64,000 nucleotides of DNA from Sphingomonas mucosissima (GCF_002197665.1 NZ_NBBJ01000001.1:62001-126000); one strand, 5' to 3'; positions 20,287 through 30,255 are shown, counted from the first letter of the stretch. The notes: generated from the letters alone by a model not told the origin. Numbers and translations are program-made.

Positions 20287-21864
20287 ATGCCTAAGGTACT
20301 GATTTCCGACAAAATGGATCCCAAGGCGGCGCAGATCTTCCGCGAGCGCGGCGTCGAAGTGGACGAGATCACCGGCAAGACGCCGGATGAGCTGAAGGCG
20401 ATCATCGGTGAATATGACGGCCTGGCGATCCGCAGCTCCACCAAGGTGACCAAGGACATCCTCGAGCACGCGACGAACCTGAAAGTCGTCGGGCGCGCTG
20501 GCATCGGCGTCGACAATGTCGATATCCCCGCCGCATCGGCGAAGGGCGTGGTCGTGATGAACACCCCGTTCGGCAACTCGATCACCACGGCCGAGCACGC
20601 CATCGCGCTGATGTTCGCGCTGGCGCGAGACCTTCCCGAGGCCGACAAGTCGACCCAGGCGGGCAAGTGGGAAAAGAACCGCTTCATGGGTGTCGAAGTG
20701 ACCGGCAAGACGCTGGGCCTGATCGGCGCGGGCAACATCGGCTCGATCGTCGCCGACCGCGCGCTTGGCCTGAAGATGAAGGTGGCGGCGTTCGATCCGT
20801 TCCTCACCGAGGAACGCGCGCTCGAGCTGGGCGTGCAGAAGGTGACGCTGGACGAGCTGCTCGCCCGCGCGGACTTCATCACGCTGCACACGCCGCTGAC
20901 CGACCAGACCCGCAACATCCTGTCGGCCGAGAACCTTGCCAAGACCAAGAAGGGCGTTCGCATCATCAACTGCGCGCGTGGCGGCCTGATCGACGAGGCG
21001 GCGCTGAAGGAAGGCCTCGACAGTGGCCATATTGGCGGGGCGGCGCTCGACGTGTTCGTCACCGAGCCGGCGAAGGAAAGCCCGCTGTTTGGCACGCCGA
21101 ACTTCATCTCCACCCCGCACCTCGGCGCGTCGACCACCGAAGCGCAGGTGAACGTCGCGATCCAGGTCGCCGAGCAGATGGCGGACTACCTCGTCTCGGG
21201 CGGCGTCACCAACGCGCTCAACATGCCGAGCCTCACGGCAGAGGAAGCGCCCAAGCTGAAGCCCTATATGGGCCTCGCTGAAAAGCTTGGTAGCCTCGTC
21301 GGCCAGCTGGCGCATGGCGCAATCGATCGCATCTCGATCCACAGCGAAGGCGCCGCGGCGGAGCTCAACCCGAAGCCGCTGACCAGCGCGGTGCTGAAAG
21401 GCTTCCTCGGCACACAGACCGACACGGTCAACATGGTCAACGCGCCCGTCCTGGCGCGCGACCGGGGGGTCGAAGTGCGCGAAATCCGCACCGAGCGTGA
21501 GGGCGATTACCATACGCTGCTGCGCGTCTCCGTGCGCACGGCGGATGGTGAGCGGTCGGTCGTCGGCACGCTATTCGGCGATGCCGCGCCGCGCCTGGTT
21601 GAGCTGTTCGGGATCAAGGTCGAAGCCGATCTGACGGGCGCGATGCTCTACGTCGTCAACGAGGACGCGCCCGGCTTCATCGGTCGCCTCGGCACAACCC
21701 TCGGCGAAGCGGGCGTCAACATCGGCACCTTCCACCTCGGCCGCCGCCAGGCTGGCGGGGAAGCGGTGCTGCTGCTTTCAGTCGACGAGCAGGTGACCCC
21801 GGAACTGCTCGCCACCGTCAAGGCGCTGCCGGGCGTGAAGACCGCGATGGGCCTGAAGTTCTGA
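20287..21864 (+). CDS. serA: D-3-phosphoglycerate dehydrogenase
   Basis: The 525-residue long-type SerA oxidises 3-phosphoglycerate with NAD+, the entry to serine synthesis. The N-terminal catalytic half has GRAGIGVDNVD, the NAD loop LGLIGAGNIGSIVADRA near 143-159, the INCARGGLIDE segment and the catalytic histidine in STPHLGAST. After an intervening domain of about 130 residues comes a C-terminal ACT domain (AMLYVVNEDAPGFIGRLGT and later HLGRRQAGGEAVLLLSVDE), the site of serine feedback control in the family. It lies between serC and hisZ on one strand. Confidence 0.96.
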   Translation: MPKVLISDKMDPKAAQIFRERGVEVDEITGKTPDELKAIIGEYDGLAIRSSTKVTKDILEHATNLKVVGRAGIGVDNVDIPAASAKGVVVMNTPFGNSITTAEHAIALMFALARDLPEADKSTQAGKWEKNRFMGVEVTGKTLGLIGAGNIGSIVADRALGLKMKVAAFDPFLTEERALELGVQKVTLDELLARADFITLHTPLTDQTRNILSAENLAKTKKGVRIINCARGGLIDEAALKEGLDSGHIGGAALDVFVTEPAKESPLFGTPNFISTPHLGASTTEAQVNVAIQVAEQMADYLVSGGVTNALNMPSLTAEEAPKLKPYMGLAEKLGSLVGQLAHGAIDRISIHSEGAAAELNPKPLTSAVLKGFLGTQTDTVNMVNAPVLARDRGVEVREIRTEREGDYHTLLRVSVRTADGERSVVGTLFGDAAPRLVELFGIKVEADLTGAMLYVVNEDAPGFIGRLGTTLGEAGVNIGTFHLGRRQAGGEAVLLLSVDEQVTPELLATVKALPGVKTAMGLKF

Positions 21865-21873
21865 ACGCACGCG

Positions 21874-21906
21874 GCAAGCGGCTCTCCCCCGGGGAGGGCC
21901 GCTTGC
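21874..21906 (+). terminator. Palindromic hairpin after serA
   Basis: GCAAGCGGCTCTCCCC pairs with the GGGGAGGGCCGCTTGC arm around a tight loop, 10 bases after the serA stop. There is no T run after it. It is probably the serA transcription end or an RNA-stabilising hairpin. Confidence 0.6.
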
Positions 21907-21958
21907 TACCGGCAATGGCACTCGCGCAGTTCAGGCGCCCGAAAAGACGTTATCCGCT

Positions 21959-22080
21959 TTACCAACGCCGAGGTGATCGGCAACGAGGCCGGCGTGTTGA
22001 CGATCATTGAATCAAAGTTTGTGGCCGGCGCCTTGCTCGCCGATCTTCCTGTCCGCCCCATCGCGGAGGTGCCGGCGTGA
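21959..22080 (+). other. Possible small ORF end coupled to hisZ, start unclear
   Basis: A frame open from about 21957 reads KDVIRFTNAEVIGNEAGVLT and continues to a stop that overlaps the hisZ GTG (GTGA). The composition and the coupling look like coding sequence. However, there is no convincing start: the same frame runs back without a stop to the serA stop codon at 21864. It could be a short protein starting at an internal GTG, or the remnant of a lost gene. Confidence 0.3.
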
Positions 22081-23168
22081 CCACGCTTCTTCCCGAGGGG
22101 TTCCGCGATCGCTTGCCACCGCATGCCGATGCCGCGGCTGCGGTGGAATCGCGCGTGCTCGGCGTTGCTCGTTCCTATGGTTATGAGCGCGTCGACCCGC
22201 CGCTGGCCGAATTTGCCGAAGGGCTTGCCTCGCGGCTGAAGGACGGCGGGCTTTCCGATGCGGTCCGCTTTGTCGATCCGGTGAGCCAGCGCACGATGGC
22301 GATCCGCCCGGATATCACGGCGCAGGTCGCCCGCATTGCCGCCACGCGCATGGCGCATCACCCGCGCCCCGTTCGGCTGAGTTACGCCGGCTCGGTGCTC
22401 AAGCTGCGTGGCGGTGCGCTGCAGCCGGAGCGTGAAGCACGGCAGATCGGGTGCGAGCTGATCGGGCTCGATACCGTCGCCGCGGCTCGCGAGCTGGTCA
22501 CGGTGGCGGTGGAAGCGCTGTCGGCGGCGGGCGCCACGGGCGTGTCGGTCGATTTTACCTTGCCCGACCTGGTGGACACGCTGGCGGCAGGGCCGTTGCC
22601 GGTCGAGGATGCCGAGCATCTGCGCGATCGGCTCGATGCCAAGGACGCTGGGGCCGTGGCCGAGCTTGCCCCGGCGTATCTACCGCTGATCGAGGCGGCG
22701 GGGCCGTTCGCAGCGGCAATCCAAAGGTTGCGCGATTTCGATACCAGCAAGGTGCTTGCGTCGCGCTTCGACGGGCTGGAAGCGATCGCCGCTGCCCTAG
22801 GGGATCGCGCGACGCTGACGCTCGATCCGACCGAGCGGCACGGCTTTGAATATCAGACCTGGCTCGGTTTCTCGCTGTTCGCCAAAGGGGCGACCCGCGA
22901 AGTTGGACGCGGCGGCACCTACACGCTGATGCACGAGAATGGAGCAGAGGAAGCGGCAACCGGCTTCTCGCTCTTCGCAGCGTCAATCGCGAGTGACGCA
23001 GTTGCCGAGCGCCGCCGCCTGTTCCTGCCGGTCGGCACCCCCGAGGCGGCGGGCGCTGCCATGCGCCAGGCTGGGTGGGTGACGGTTGCGGCGCTCGAGG
23101 CGGGTGATACGCCGGAGAAGCAATTATGTACGCACCTGTTCGTCGATGGCGAGGCGCGGCCGCTCTAG
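22077..23168 (+). CDS. hisZ: ATP phosphoribosyltransferase regulatory subunit
   Basis: HisZ is a histidyl-tRNA-synthetase-like protein that activates the short HisG in histidine synthesis. The 363-residue sequence has the class II synthetase motif LLPEGFRDRLPPHADAA at the start, motif 2-like PVRLSYAGSVLKL and REARQIGCELIG, and a late GRGGTYTLM. It lacks an anticodon-binding domain, as HisZ does. GTG is used as start and overlaps a preceding open frame by four bases. purA follows after 127 bases. No hisG is present in the window. Confidence 0.9.
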   Translation: MTTLLPEGFRDRLPPHADAAAAVESRVLGVARSYGYERVDPPLAEFAEGLASRLKDGGLSDAVRFVDPVSQRTMAIRPDITAQVARIAATRMAHHPRPVRLSYAGSVLKLRGGALQPEREARQIGCELIGLDTVAAARELVTVAVEALSAAGATGVSVDFTLPDLVDTLAAGPLPVEDAEHLRDRLDAKDAGAVAELAPAYLPLIEAAGPFAAAIQRLRDFDTSKVLASRFDGLEAIAAALGDRATLTLDPTERHGFEYQTWLGFSLFAKGATREVGRGGTYTLMHENGAEEAATGFSLFAASIASDAVAERRRLFLPVGTPEAAGAAMRQAGWVTVAALEAGDTPEKQLCTHLFVDGEARPL

Positions 23169-23295
23169 GCATCGTCCGCAATTGACAGTCACCACCGCGC
23201 CCCGCTAACCGCGCGGCGCATTTCTGGACCCTCCTTGCCGCCGAGTCCTGTCGAAGGGCGGCCAGGATCACCCCGGCAGGGGGAGTTGTGTATCC

Positions 23296-24585
23296 ATGGC
23301 AAATGTAGCGGTGATCGGCGCCCAATGGGGTGACGAGGGCAAGGGCAAGATTGTCGACTGGCTGGCCGAGCGCGCAGACATGGTCGTGCGCTTCCAGGGT
23401 GGCCACAATGCCGGCCATACGCTGGTCGTCGGCGACCAGGTCTACAAGCTGTCGTTGCTGCCGTCCGGCATCGTGCGCGGCACCCCGTCGGTGATCGGCA
23501 ACGGCGTGGTGCTCGATCCCTGGGCACTGCGGGCGGAGGTGGAAAAGCTGTCCGCACAGGGCGTGAAGGTGACGCCTGACACTTTGCGCATCGCCGAGAC
23601 CTGCACGCTGATCCTGCCCTTTCACCGGGATCTCGACGGCTTGCGTGAAGATGCGAGCGGCGCGGGCAAGATCGGCACCACGCGGCGCGGCATCGGCCCG
23701 GCGTATGAGGACAAGGTGGGGCGCCGCGCGCTCCGCGTGTGTGACCTCGCGCATCTCGACGATCTCGATCCGCAGCTCGATCGCCTCACCGCGCATCACG
23801 ACGCATTGCGCGCCGGCTTTGGCGAACCGCCGATCGACCGCGAGCGGTTGGTCGCGGACTTGCGCGAAATCTCCGATTTTGTCCTGTCCTTTGCCAAGCC
23901 GGTCTGGCGTGACCTGAATGAAGCGCGCGCGCGCGGCCGCCGCATCCTGTTCGAAGGCGCGCAGGGCGTGCTGCTCGACATCGATCACGGCACCTATCCG
24001 TTCGTCACTTCGTCCAACACGATCGCCGGCACCGCTGCTGGTGGCTCCGGGCTCGGGCCGAGCGCGGTTGGCTTCGTGCTGGGGATCGCCAAGGCGTACA
24101 CCACGCGCGTCGGCTCCGGCCCATTCCCGACCGAGCTCGAGGACGAAACGGGCGAGCGGCTCGGCGTGCGTGGGCATGAATTCGGCACCGTCACGGGACG
24201 CAAGCGCCGCTGCGGCTGGTTCGACGCGGTGCTGGTGCGCCAGTCCGCCGCGGTCAGCGGCATCACTGGCATCGCGCTGACCAAGCTGGACGTGCTCGAC
24301 GGGTTCGAGACGATCTCGATCTGCACCGGCTACCAGCTGCGCGGCGAAACGCTCGACTACTTCCCGTCGCATGCCGCCGATCAAGCCGCGGTCGAGCCGA
24401 TTTACGAGACGATGGAGGGCTGGTCCCAGTCGACCGCCGGCGCGCGTAGCTGGGCCGATCTGCCGGCGCAGGCAATCAAGTACATCCGGCGCGTCGAGGA
24501 ACTGATCAACTGCCCCGTCGCGCTCGTCTCCACCAGCCCGGAGCGTGAAGACACGATCCTCGTGCGCGATCCGTTCGCCGATTAA
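23296..24585 (+). CDS. purA: Adenylosuccinate synthetase
   Basis: PurA joins IMP and aspartate with GTP to form adenylosuccinate, the first committed step to AMP. The 429-residue protein is full length, with [15 protein letters not shown] near 12-26, the NAGHTLVVG segment, [12 protein letters not shown] late in the chain and the GTP-specific [15 protein letters not shown]. The arginine and IMP contacts in [14 protein letters not shown] are present. It follows hisZ and ends at a strong hairpin. Confidence 0.97.
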   Translation: MANVAVIGAQWGDEGKGKIVDWLAERADMVVRFQGGHNAGHTLVVGDQVYKLSLLPSGIVRGTPSVIGNGVVLDPWALRAEVEKLSAQGVKVTPDTLRIAETCTLILPFHRDLDGLREDASGAGKIGTTRRGIGPAYEDKVGRRALRVCDLAHLDDLDPQLDRLTAHHDALRAGFGEPPIDRERLVADLREISDFVLSFAKPVWRDLNEARARGRRILFEGAQGVLLDIDHGTYPFVTSSNTIAGTAAGGSGLGPSAVGFVLGIAKAYTTRVGSGPFPTELEDETGERLGVRGHEFGTVTGRKRRCGWFDAVLVRQSAAVSGITGIALTKLDVLDGFETISICTGYQLRGETLDYFPSHAADQAAVEPIYETMEGWSQSTAGARSWADLPAQAIKYIRRVEELINCPVALVSTSPEREDTILVRDPFAD

Positions 24586-24595
24586 GGCAATGCCG

Positions 24596-24621
24596 ACCCT
24601 CCCCGTGTCAGCGGGGAGGGT
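24596..24621 (+). terminator. Hairpin terminator after purA
   Basis: ACCCTCCCCG at 24596-24605 pairs perfectly with CGGGGAGGGT at 24612-24621 around a six-base loop. It starts ten bases after the purA stop. The following sequence is only mildly T-rich. Confidence 0.7.
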
Positions 24622-24678
24622 GGCTTGCTTCAACGCCGCTTTCCTCTACGTCTTCCGCCAAACACGCGGGAGAGAGAC

Positions 24679-26484
24679 ATGGCCAAGATAGTCCGGATCG
24701 GCGGCGCTGGCGGGTTCCTGGGGGATAGTTCGGTCGCGGCGCCGCAACTGCTGGCGGCCGGCAATCTCGATTACATGATCCTCGACTATCTCGCCGAAGC
24801 GACCATGGCGCCGCTCGGTCAGCTGAAGCAGGTCCGCCCCGACCAGGGCTATGCGCGCGACTTCACCGAATGGGTGTGGAAGGACAATCTGCACGCGTTC
24901 AAGGGGCAGGGCGTGCGCGTCGTGACGAACGCTGGCGGCGTGAACCCGGAAGCCTGCCGTGCCCGCATGGAAAAGATCGCGGCAGAGGCTGGCCTGTCCT
25001 TTCGCATTGCGATCGTGACCGGCGATGACTTGATCGAGCGCGTGCCCGACTTCGCCTCAGCCGGCGTGGTCGAGATGTTCAGCGACGCCCCCTTTCCCGA
25101 TCCCAAGAAGGTGTGGACCGCCAACGCCTATCTCGGCGGCGGCCCGATCGCGGCGGCGCTGGCTGCGGGTGCCGAGGTCGTCATCACCGGCCGCGTGGTG
25201 GACAGCGCTCTGACGCTCGGGCCGCTTATGCATGAATTCGGCTGGAGCGCCGACGATCATGATCAGCTGTCCGCGGGATCGCTCGCGGGGCATGTCATCG
25301 AATGCGGCGCGCAGGCGACCGGCGGTCTCTTCACCGATTGGGAGAAGGTGCCGGATTGGGCGCACATCGGCTATCCGATCATCGAATGCCACGCCGACGG
25401 CGATTTCGTCGTCACCAAGCCGGAAGGGACCGGCGGGCTCGTCTCGCCCGCCGCCGTATCCGAACAGATCCTGTATGAGGTCGGCGATCCGCAGGCTTAT
25501 GCCCTGCCCGACGTGGTATGCGATTTCTCGCAGCTTAGCGTGACGCAGGACGGCGAGGGTCGGGTGCGCGTGTCGAACGCAAAGGGCTATCCGCCCACCG
25601 GCAAGCTCAAGACCTGCGTCACCTTCGAAAATGGCCACCGCTTCATCGGGATCATGCCGGTGGTCGGCCGCGATGCGGCCAAGAAGGCGCAGGCGCAGGC
25701 CGACGCGGTGCTCACCCGCGTTGGCGAGATGCTGCGCGGGCGCAACTTGCCGCCACTTCGCGACACGCGGGTCGAGCTGCTGGGCACGGAGGCGAGCTAT
25801 GGCGCGCAGGCCAACCCGGCGCTTGCCGCGACGCGCGAGGTGATCGCGCGGATCGGCGCGGAGCATGAGGACGCCGAGGCGCTCGGCATCATGATGCGCG
25901 AATTCGAATCGCCGACCACGTCGATGAGCGTCGGATCGACGGGCTGGTTTGGTGCGCGGCCCACGATCTCGCCGGTGTCGCAAGTCTTCTCGCTCCTGGT
26001 CGATGGCGCGTCCGTATCGGCGAAGGTGTCACTTGGCGGTGAGACGATCACCGTCGCCAATCCAGCGCCCGCGAGCCCGTTTGACGAAGCGATGATCGTT
26101 CGGCCTGATCCCGCAGAAGAGCCCGCGATTGAAGACGATCTGGTCGAAGTGCCGCTGATCGAGATCGCGTGGGCACGTTCGGGCGACAAGGGGAATGCCT
26201 TCAACGTCGGCGTGATCGCGCGTCGGCCGGAGTTCCTGCCGTGGATTCGCGCCGGGCTGACCGAGGAAGCGGTGAAGGCGTTCTTCGCGCACGAGTTCCA
26301 GGGCGCCAGCCACCCGGAGGTGCGCCGTTACGAGCTGCCCGGCATGAACGCGATCAATCTCCACTGCATCCAGTCGCTCGGCGGCGGCCAGTTCGCCAGC
26401 CTTCGGCTCGATGCGCTGGCGAAGGGCAAGGCGCAGCAATTGCTGGATATGAAGGTGAAGGTACCGCAGCGGCTTGTGGGGTGA
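24679..26484 (+). CDS. AtuA family (DUF1446) protein with C-terminal AtuA-like domain
   Basis: The 601-residue protein matches the AtuA/DUF1446 family: IRIGGAGGFLGDS-type start, LDYMILDYLAEATM, VTNAGGVNPEACRARM, ITGRVVDSALTLGPLMHEFGW. After about residue 490 comes the small ferredoxin-fold AtuA-like domain (IAWARSGDKGNAFNVGVIAR), in many genomes a separate protein but fused here. AtuA is linked to acyclic terpene (citronellol, geraniol) breakdown in Pseudomonas; many homologues lie outside that pathway and no other atu or liu genes are nearby. The ATG at 24679 follows GGGAGAGAGAC. It converges with rpoN. Confidence 0.85.
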   Translation: MAKIVRIGGAGGFLGDSSVAAPQLLAAGNLDYMILDYLAEATMAPLGQLKQVRPDQGYARDFTEWVWKDNLHAFKGQGVRVVTNAGGVNPEACRARMEKIAAEAGLSFRIAIVTGDDLIERVPDFASAGVVEMFSDAPFPDPKKVWTANAYLGGGPIAAALAAGAEVVITGRVVDSALTLGPLMHEFGWSADDHDQLSAGSLAGHVIECGAQATGGLFTDWEKVPDWAHIGYPIIECHADGDFVVTKPEGTGGLVSPAAVSEQILYEVGDPQAYALPDVVCDFSQLSVTQDGEGRVRVSNAKGYPPTGKLKTCVTFENGHRFIGIMPVVGRDAAKKAQAQADAVLTRVGEMLRGRNLPPLRDTRVELLGTEASYGAQANPALAATREVIARIGAEHEDAEALGIMMREFESPTTSMSVGSTGWFGARPTISPVSQVFSLLVDGASVSAKVSLGGETITVANPAPASPFDEAMIVRPDPAEEPAIEDDLVEVPLIEIAWARSGDKGNAFNVGVIARRPEFLPWIRAGLTEEAVKAFFAHEFQGASHPEVRRYELPGMNAINLHCIQSLGGGQFASLRLDALAKGKAQQLLDMKVKVPQRLVG

Positions 26485-26602
26485 GCCGACACGGCCGTTA
26501 CGCTTCGGCGGGCCGGATCTAACCCAGGCTTCTTGCTGAGCGCGTGGCAGATGGCCGCGTCGCCCAAGGCGGGCATGATAGAGGCAGACACCGCCGCGGC
26601 GG

Positions 26603-28087
26603 CTATCCGCCTCCCAGCGCCCGCTGCCGGCGGCGCTGCACCGAACTGCCGATCCCCAGCGCCTCGCGATATTTCGCAACGGTGCGCCGCGCGATGTCGA
26701 AGCCTTTGGCGTTGAGCAGTTCGACCAGCGTATCGTCGCTCAGCACCTTGGCGCCTTCGTTGGCGATCAGGCTCTTGATCGCGCTCTTCACGGCCTCTGC
26801 CGACACGGCATCGCCGCCGTCCGCCGCTTGAATGGCCGAGGTGAAGAAGTACTTCAGTTCAAAGAGCCCGCGCGCGCAGCTGAGGTATTTGTTCGACGTC
26901 ACCCGGCTGACCGTCGATTCATGCATCTCAATGGCATCGGCGACCTGGCGCAAGGTCAGCGGTCGCAGATGCGAGACGCCGTTGAGAAAGAACGCCTCTT
27001 GCTGACGCACGATCTCGGTGGTGACGCGAATGATCGTCTTCTGCCGCTGATCGAGCGCCTTCACCAGCCAGTTGGCGCTCGCCAGCATGTCGCCGAGCCA
27101 CGCCTTCGACGCCTTGTCCTGCGCCCCAGAGGCGAGCTCTGCATGATAGCGCCGGTCGACCAGCACGCGGGGTAGGGTTGAGCTGTCCAGCTCGACGATC
27201 CAGCCGGCGCTTGTTCGGCGCACGTGAAGGTCCGGGGACACGGCCTGCATCGGCTCACCGCCATATCGGCAGCCCGGCTTCGGATCGTAGTTGCGTAGCT
27301 CGCGGATCATGTCCGCCATGTCCTCGTCATCGACCTGGCAGATGCGCTTGAGCCGGGCGAGATCGCCGCGCGCGACGAGATCGAGATGGTCGATCAATCG
27401 CGCCATGGCGGGATCGTACCGATCCGCTTCCTCGGCTTGCAGCGCGATACATTCCGCCAGGTCGCGCGCGCCGACGCCGGTCGGATCAAAGGTCTGGATG
27501 ACGGAAAGGATCCGCTCGACTTGCGCCAGCGGCACCCCGAGCCTGGTGGCGACGTCGAGCAAATTGGCGGTGAGGTACCCCGTCTCGTCTATAAGATCGA
27601 TGAGGTGCTGCGCGACGAACAAGTCCGCGCCCGCCAACACCTCGCCTGCTTGCTGGAGAAGGTGATCCGCCAGCGATAGGCTCGCCGCGGCGAAGGCATC
27701 AATATCGGGCGCTTCGGACCCGGGTGCACCCGCGGCGCCGTTCAGACCGAGTCCGTCGCCGGCATTGCTGATGCTGTCGGACGGGCTGTCATCGAACCGC
27801 TCGGCGGTGATGTCGACGTCCAGCGTCTCGCCGGCCGCCTCTCCGGCGAGGACGAGTTCATCGGCCGGGGCGGGCTCGTCTCGTAGCGGATCGGGTACGC
27901 GCTCGGCGACCGGCGCGTCGTCGCTCGGCGCCACGGTTTCGAGCAGGGGGTTCTTTTCCAGTTCCTCCGCGATGACGCCCTCGATTTCGAGGTTCGACAG
28001 CGTCAGCAGCTTGATCGCCTGCTGCAACTGCGGCGTCATCACCAGCGATTGCGACTGGCGCAGATCAAGGCGCGGGGCCAGGCTCAT
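26603..28087 (-). CDS. rpoN: RNA polymerase sigma-54 factor
   Basis: RpoN directs RNA polymerase to -24/-12 promoters that need an ATP-driven activator. The 494-residue protein has the glutamine-rich region I (LDLRQSQSLVMTPQLQQAIKLL), an acidic region II (about 60-140), the core-binding domain, the HTH segment TLRQVADAIEMHESTVSRV and the RpoN box ARRTVAKYREALGIGSS near the end. It is the last gene of the rnd-lptC-lptA-lptB-rpoN run on the minus strand, with 117 bases between lptB and rpoN. Confidence 0.97.
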   Translation of the reverse strand: MSLAPRLDLRQSQSLVMTPQLQQAIKLLTLSNLEIEGVIAEELEKNPLLETVAPSDDAPVAERVPDPLRDEPAPADELVLAGEAAGETLDVDITAERFDDSPSDSISNAGDGLGLNGAAGAPGSEAPDIDAFAAASLSLADHLLQQAGEVLAGADLFVAQHLIDLIDETGYLTANLLDVATRLGVPLAQVERILSVIQTFDPTGVGARDLAECIALQAEEADRYDPAMARLIDHLDLVARGDLARLKRICQVDDEDMADMIRELRNYDPKPGCRYGGEPMQAVSPDLHVRRTSAGWIVELDSSTLPRVLVDRRYHAELASGAQDKASKAWLGDMLASANWLVKALDQRQKTIIRVTTEIVRQQEAFFLNGVSHLRPLTLRQVADAIEMHESTVSRVTSNKYLSCARGLFELKYFFTSAIQAADGGDAVSAEAVKSAIKSLIANEGAKVLSDDTLVELLNAKGFDIARRTVAKYREALGIGSSVQRRRQRALGGG

Positions 28088-28204
28088 GCCACCAGCATGC
28101 TCGCAGACGCAGCGAGGCTGCCCCTACACCCTATCACGCCAGGTGCATCGGGGCTGATGCCACTTCCTACCGGCATGACGCGGATAGCGTTCATCCCCAT
28201 CAGC

Positions 28205-28981
28205 TCAGAGCGAGAACTCTTCGCCCAGGTACAGCCGCCGGACGTTGGGATCGGCCACCAGGTCGGCCGGCGCACCGGAGAACAGCACGCGGCCATCGTA
28301 AATGATGTAGCCGCGATCAACGATGTCGAGCGTTTCGCGCACATTGTGGTCGGTGATCAGCACGCCGATGCCGCGCTGCTTCAACTGTTTCACCAGCGCG
28401 CGGATGTCCGCGATGGACAGCGGATCGATGCCGGCAAAAGGCTCGTCAAGCAGGATGATCGACGGATCGGCCGCCAAGGCGCGAGCGATTTCGGCACGGC
28501 GCCGCTCGCCGCCCGAAAGGGCCATCGCCGGTGCATCGCGCAGCCGCGTGAGGCCGAATTCCTCCAGCAACGTATCCAGTTTGCGCTGCCGGGCGGCCGC
28601 ATTGGGCTCCGCCAGTTCGAGCACCGTCAGGATGTTCTTCTCGATCGTGAGGCCGCGGAAGATCGACGTTTCCTGCGGCAGATAACCCAGGCCCAGGATC
28701 GCCCGGCGATACATCGGCAGGCCGGTGATATCCTCGCCATCCAGCATGATACGGCCGGCATCGGGCTTCACCAGGCCCATCACAGAATAGAAGCAGGTCG
28801 TCTTGCCGGCGCCGTTCGGCCCGAGCAGCCCGACCACTTCACCGCGCCCCACGGAAACCGATACGTCGCTTAGAACGACTCGCTTGTCGTAGGACTTAGC
28901 GATGGAGACGACCTGAAGGCCGCTCGAGATCGGCGCTTCGTGGATCGGCTCCGCCGGGGAGAGGGTGGTGATATTGTCCAT
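28205..28981 (-). CDS. lptB: Lipopolysaccharide export ABC transporter ATPase
   Basis: LptB powers extraction of LPS from the inner membrane with LptFG and LptC. The 258-residue ATPase has Walker A GPNGAGKTT near 55-63, the LptB-type Q-loop GYLPQETSIFRGL, signature LSGGERRRAEIARAL and Walker B ILLDEPFAGIDP, plus the H-switch ITDHNVRE. A 25-residue extra N-terminus precedes the ABC core. It lies downstream of lptA and upstream of rpoN, the usual alphaproteobacterial order. Confidence 0.97.
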   Translation of the reverse strand: MDNITTLSPAEPIHEAPISSGLQVVSIAKSYDKRVVLSDVSVSVGRGEVVGLLGPNGAGKTTCFYSVMGLVKPDAGRIMLDGEDITGLPMYRRAILGLGYLPQETSIFRGLTIEKNILTVLELAEPNAAARQRKLDTLLEEFGLTRLRDAPAMALSGGERRRAEIARALAADPSIILLDEPFAGIDPLSIADIRALVKQLKQRGIGVLITDHNVRETLDIVDRGYIIYDGRVLFSGAPADLVADPNVRRLYLGEEFSL

Positions 28982-29085
28982 CGTTCGTCTGCACCCTTGC
29001 GCTCACGCCGGCCGGCGGACCTAACCCGTGCCGACTTGGCAGGATTCATGCATGAGGTTGCGTCGTGACGGAAGCCCTCTTGCGA

Positions 29086-29610
29086 TCAGTTGCGGTTCGG
29101 AACGGAGAACGTGCCGGTCACGCGACCCGACGGCGCCGTCGTCACATTGCCTGCGCCTGTTCCGCCGCCGCGAACCGACGAACCGTCGATCACGGCGCGG
29201 CCGGTATCGAGATTAATCGTCAGACGTCCGCCGTTCACCGTGTTCGAACCCTGGGTCAGACTGACCGCACCGACCATGGTGATGATTCGCCGATTGACAT
29301 CGTAGACCGCATATTGGCTCCGCGCCGTTTGGTCGGGACGCCGCACCACGACGCCGCCAGCGGCATCGAGGCGCGAGACCTGCGGATTACCGCCGACGAC
29401 CTGACCGGTGTAATTAACCGTCACGCGCGCCGCGTTCAGCGACATTTCCGCCTGGCGCACCGCCACATTGCCGGAAAGCACCGCGCGATTGGCGCGATCC
29501 TGCAACTCGATCGTGTCCGCGCCGAAATCAATCGGCGCGTTGGTGTTGTGGCGCGTCTGTGCGATCGCACTGGACGCGAACAGAAGGGCGAGAAGGGCCG
29601 CTCGTTTCAT
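29086..29610 (-). CDS. lptA: Periplasmic LPS transport protein LptA
   Basis: The 174-residue protein has a cleavable signal (MKRAALLALLFASSAIAQ) and an OstA-type beta-jellyroll: IDFGADTIELQDRANRAVLSGNVAVRQAEMSL and QYAVYDVNRRIITMVGAVSLTQGSNTVNGGRL. LptA forms the protein bridge that carries LPS across the periplasm from LptC to LptD. It is seven bases after lptC and 104 before lptB. Confidence 0.9.
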   Translation of the reverse strand: MKRAALLALLFASSAIAQTRHNTNAPIDFGADTIELQDRANRAVLSGNVAVRQAEMSLNAARVTVNYTGQVVGGNPQVSRLDAAGGVVVRRPDQTARSQYAVYDVNRRIITMVGAVSLTQGSNTVNGGRLTINLDTGRAVIDGSSVRGGGTGAGNVTTAPSGRVTGTFSVPNRN

Positions 29611-29616
29611 GGCGCG

Positions 29617-30255
29617 CTATCTCGCCCCTCGCGGGTTCACGCGCAAGCGGGCATTGCCACGCAACGTTACCGTTCGGGCTTCCAGATCCGCATCAAGCCG
29701 GTCGGCGCTGAAATTCCCCTGGGACACCGTTCCTGTGACACCATCGCGCGAGGCCAGGGTCCGGGTCTTCAAGTCGACCGTCGCATCCTGCGTATCGAGG
29801 GTGTAATTGTTCGGCCCGCGAAAGGCGATCGGCCCGTCCACCTTCACCCGCTCGCTTTCCATGTCGTAGCGTCCGGTCGGCGCGGTCAGCGTGGCTGGCC
29901 CGTCCTCAAGCCGGATTTGCGCCGCCAACCGGTTGATCTCCACCACCGGTTCCGCTGAGCTGCGCTGCACGGCGGAGCCGGCGTTAAGGGCAAAGGGCTG
30001 CCCCTTTGCGTCGGATCCGCGATATTGCGCGCGCTGGATCTTCAAACGTTCTTTCGCGACTTCGACCTTGTTCTTGTCGAGCACGAACGAAACGTCGCCG
30101 GCCGTCGTCAGTGGCGCCATGACCAGGAACGCTGCGAGCACGCCGATCAGCACCGGCAGCAGCCAGTACATGGTCCTGATGATCTTGTCGTGCCGGCTCC
30201 CGGGGGCTGCCCAGCGCTGACGCCGCGTGCGGTCCCGGATCGCGATGTCAGACAT
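29617..30255 (-). CDS. lptC: LPS export protein LptC
   Basis: The 212-residue bitopic protein has a basic N-terminus, one membrane span (MYWLLPVLIGVLAAFLVMA, about 29-47) and a periplasmic jellyroll like LptA (GRYDMESERVKVDGPIAFRG). LptC accepts LPS from LptB2FG and passes it to LptA. Sequence identity to E. coli LptC is expected to be low, so the call leans on fold signs and on the position before lptA and lptB. Confidence 0.88.
   Translation of the reverse strand: MSDIAIRDRTRRQRWAAPGSRHDKIIRTMYWLLPVLIGVLAAFLVMAPLTTAGDVSFVLDKNKVEVAKERLKIQRAQYRGSDAKGQPFALNAGSAVQRSSAEPVVEINRLAAQIRLEDGPATLTAPTGRYDMESERVKVDGPIAFRGPNNYTLDTQDATVDLKTRTLASRDGVTGTVSQGNFSADRLDADLEARTVTLRGNARLRVNPRGAR

Noticed and set aside
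19852..21513. 553-residue open frame on the minus strand
   Set aside because: Shadow of serC and serA; no family features.
23183..23211. TTGACA with CTAACC 17 bases later before purA
   Set aside because: The -10 match is too weak to call a promoter in high-GC sequence.
22555..24633. 692-residue open frame on the minus strand
   Set aside because: Shadow of hisZ and purA, both well supported on the plus strand.
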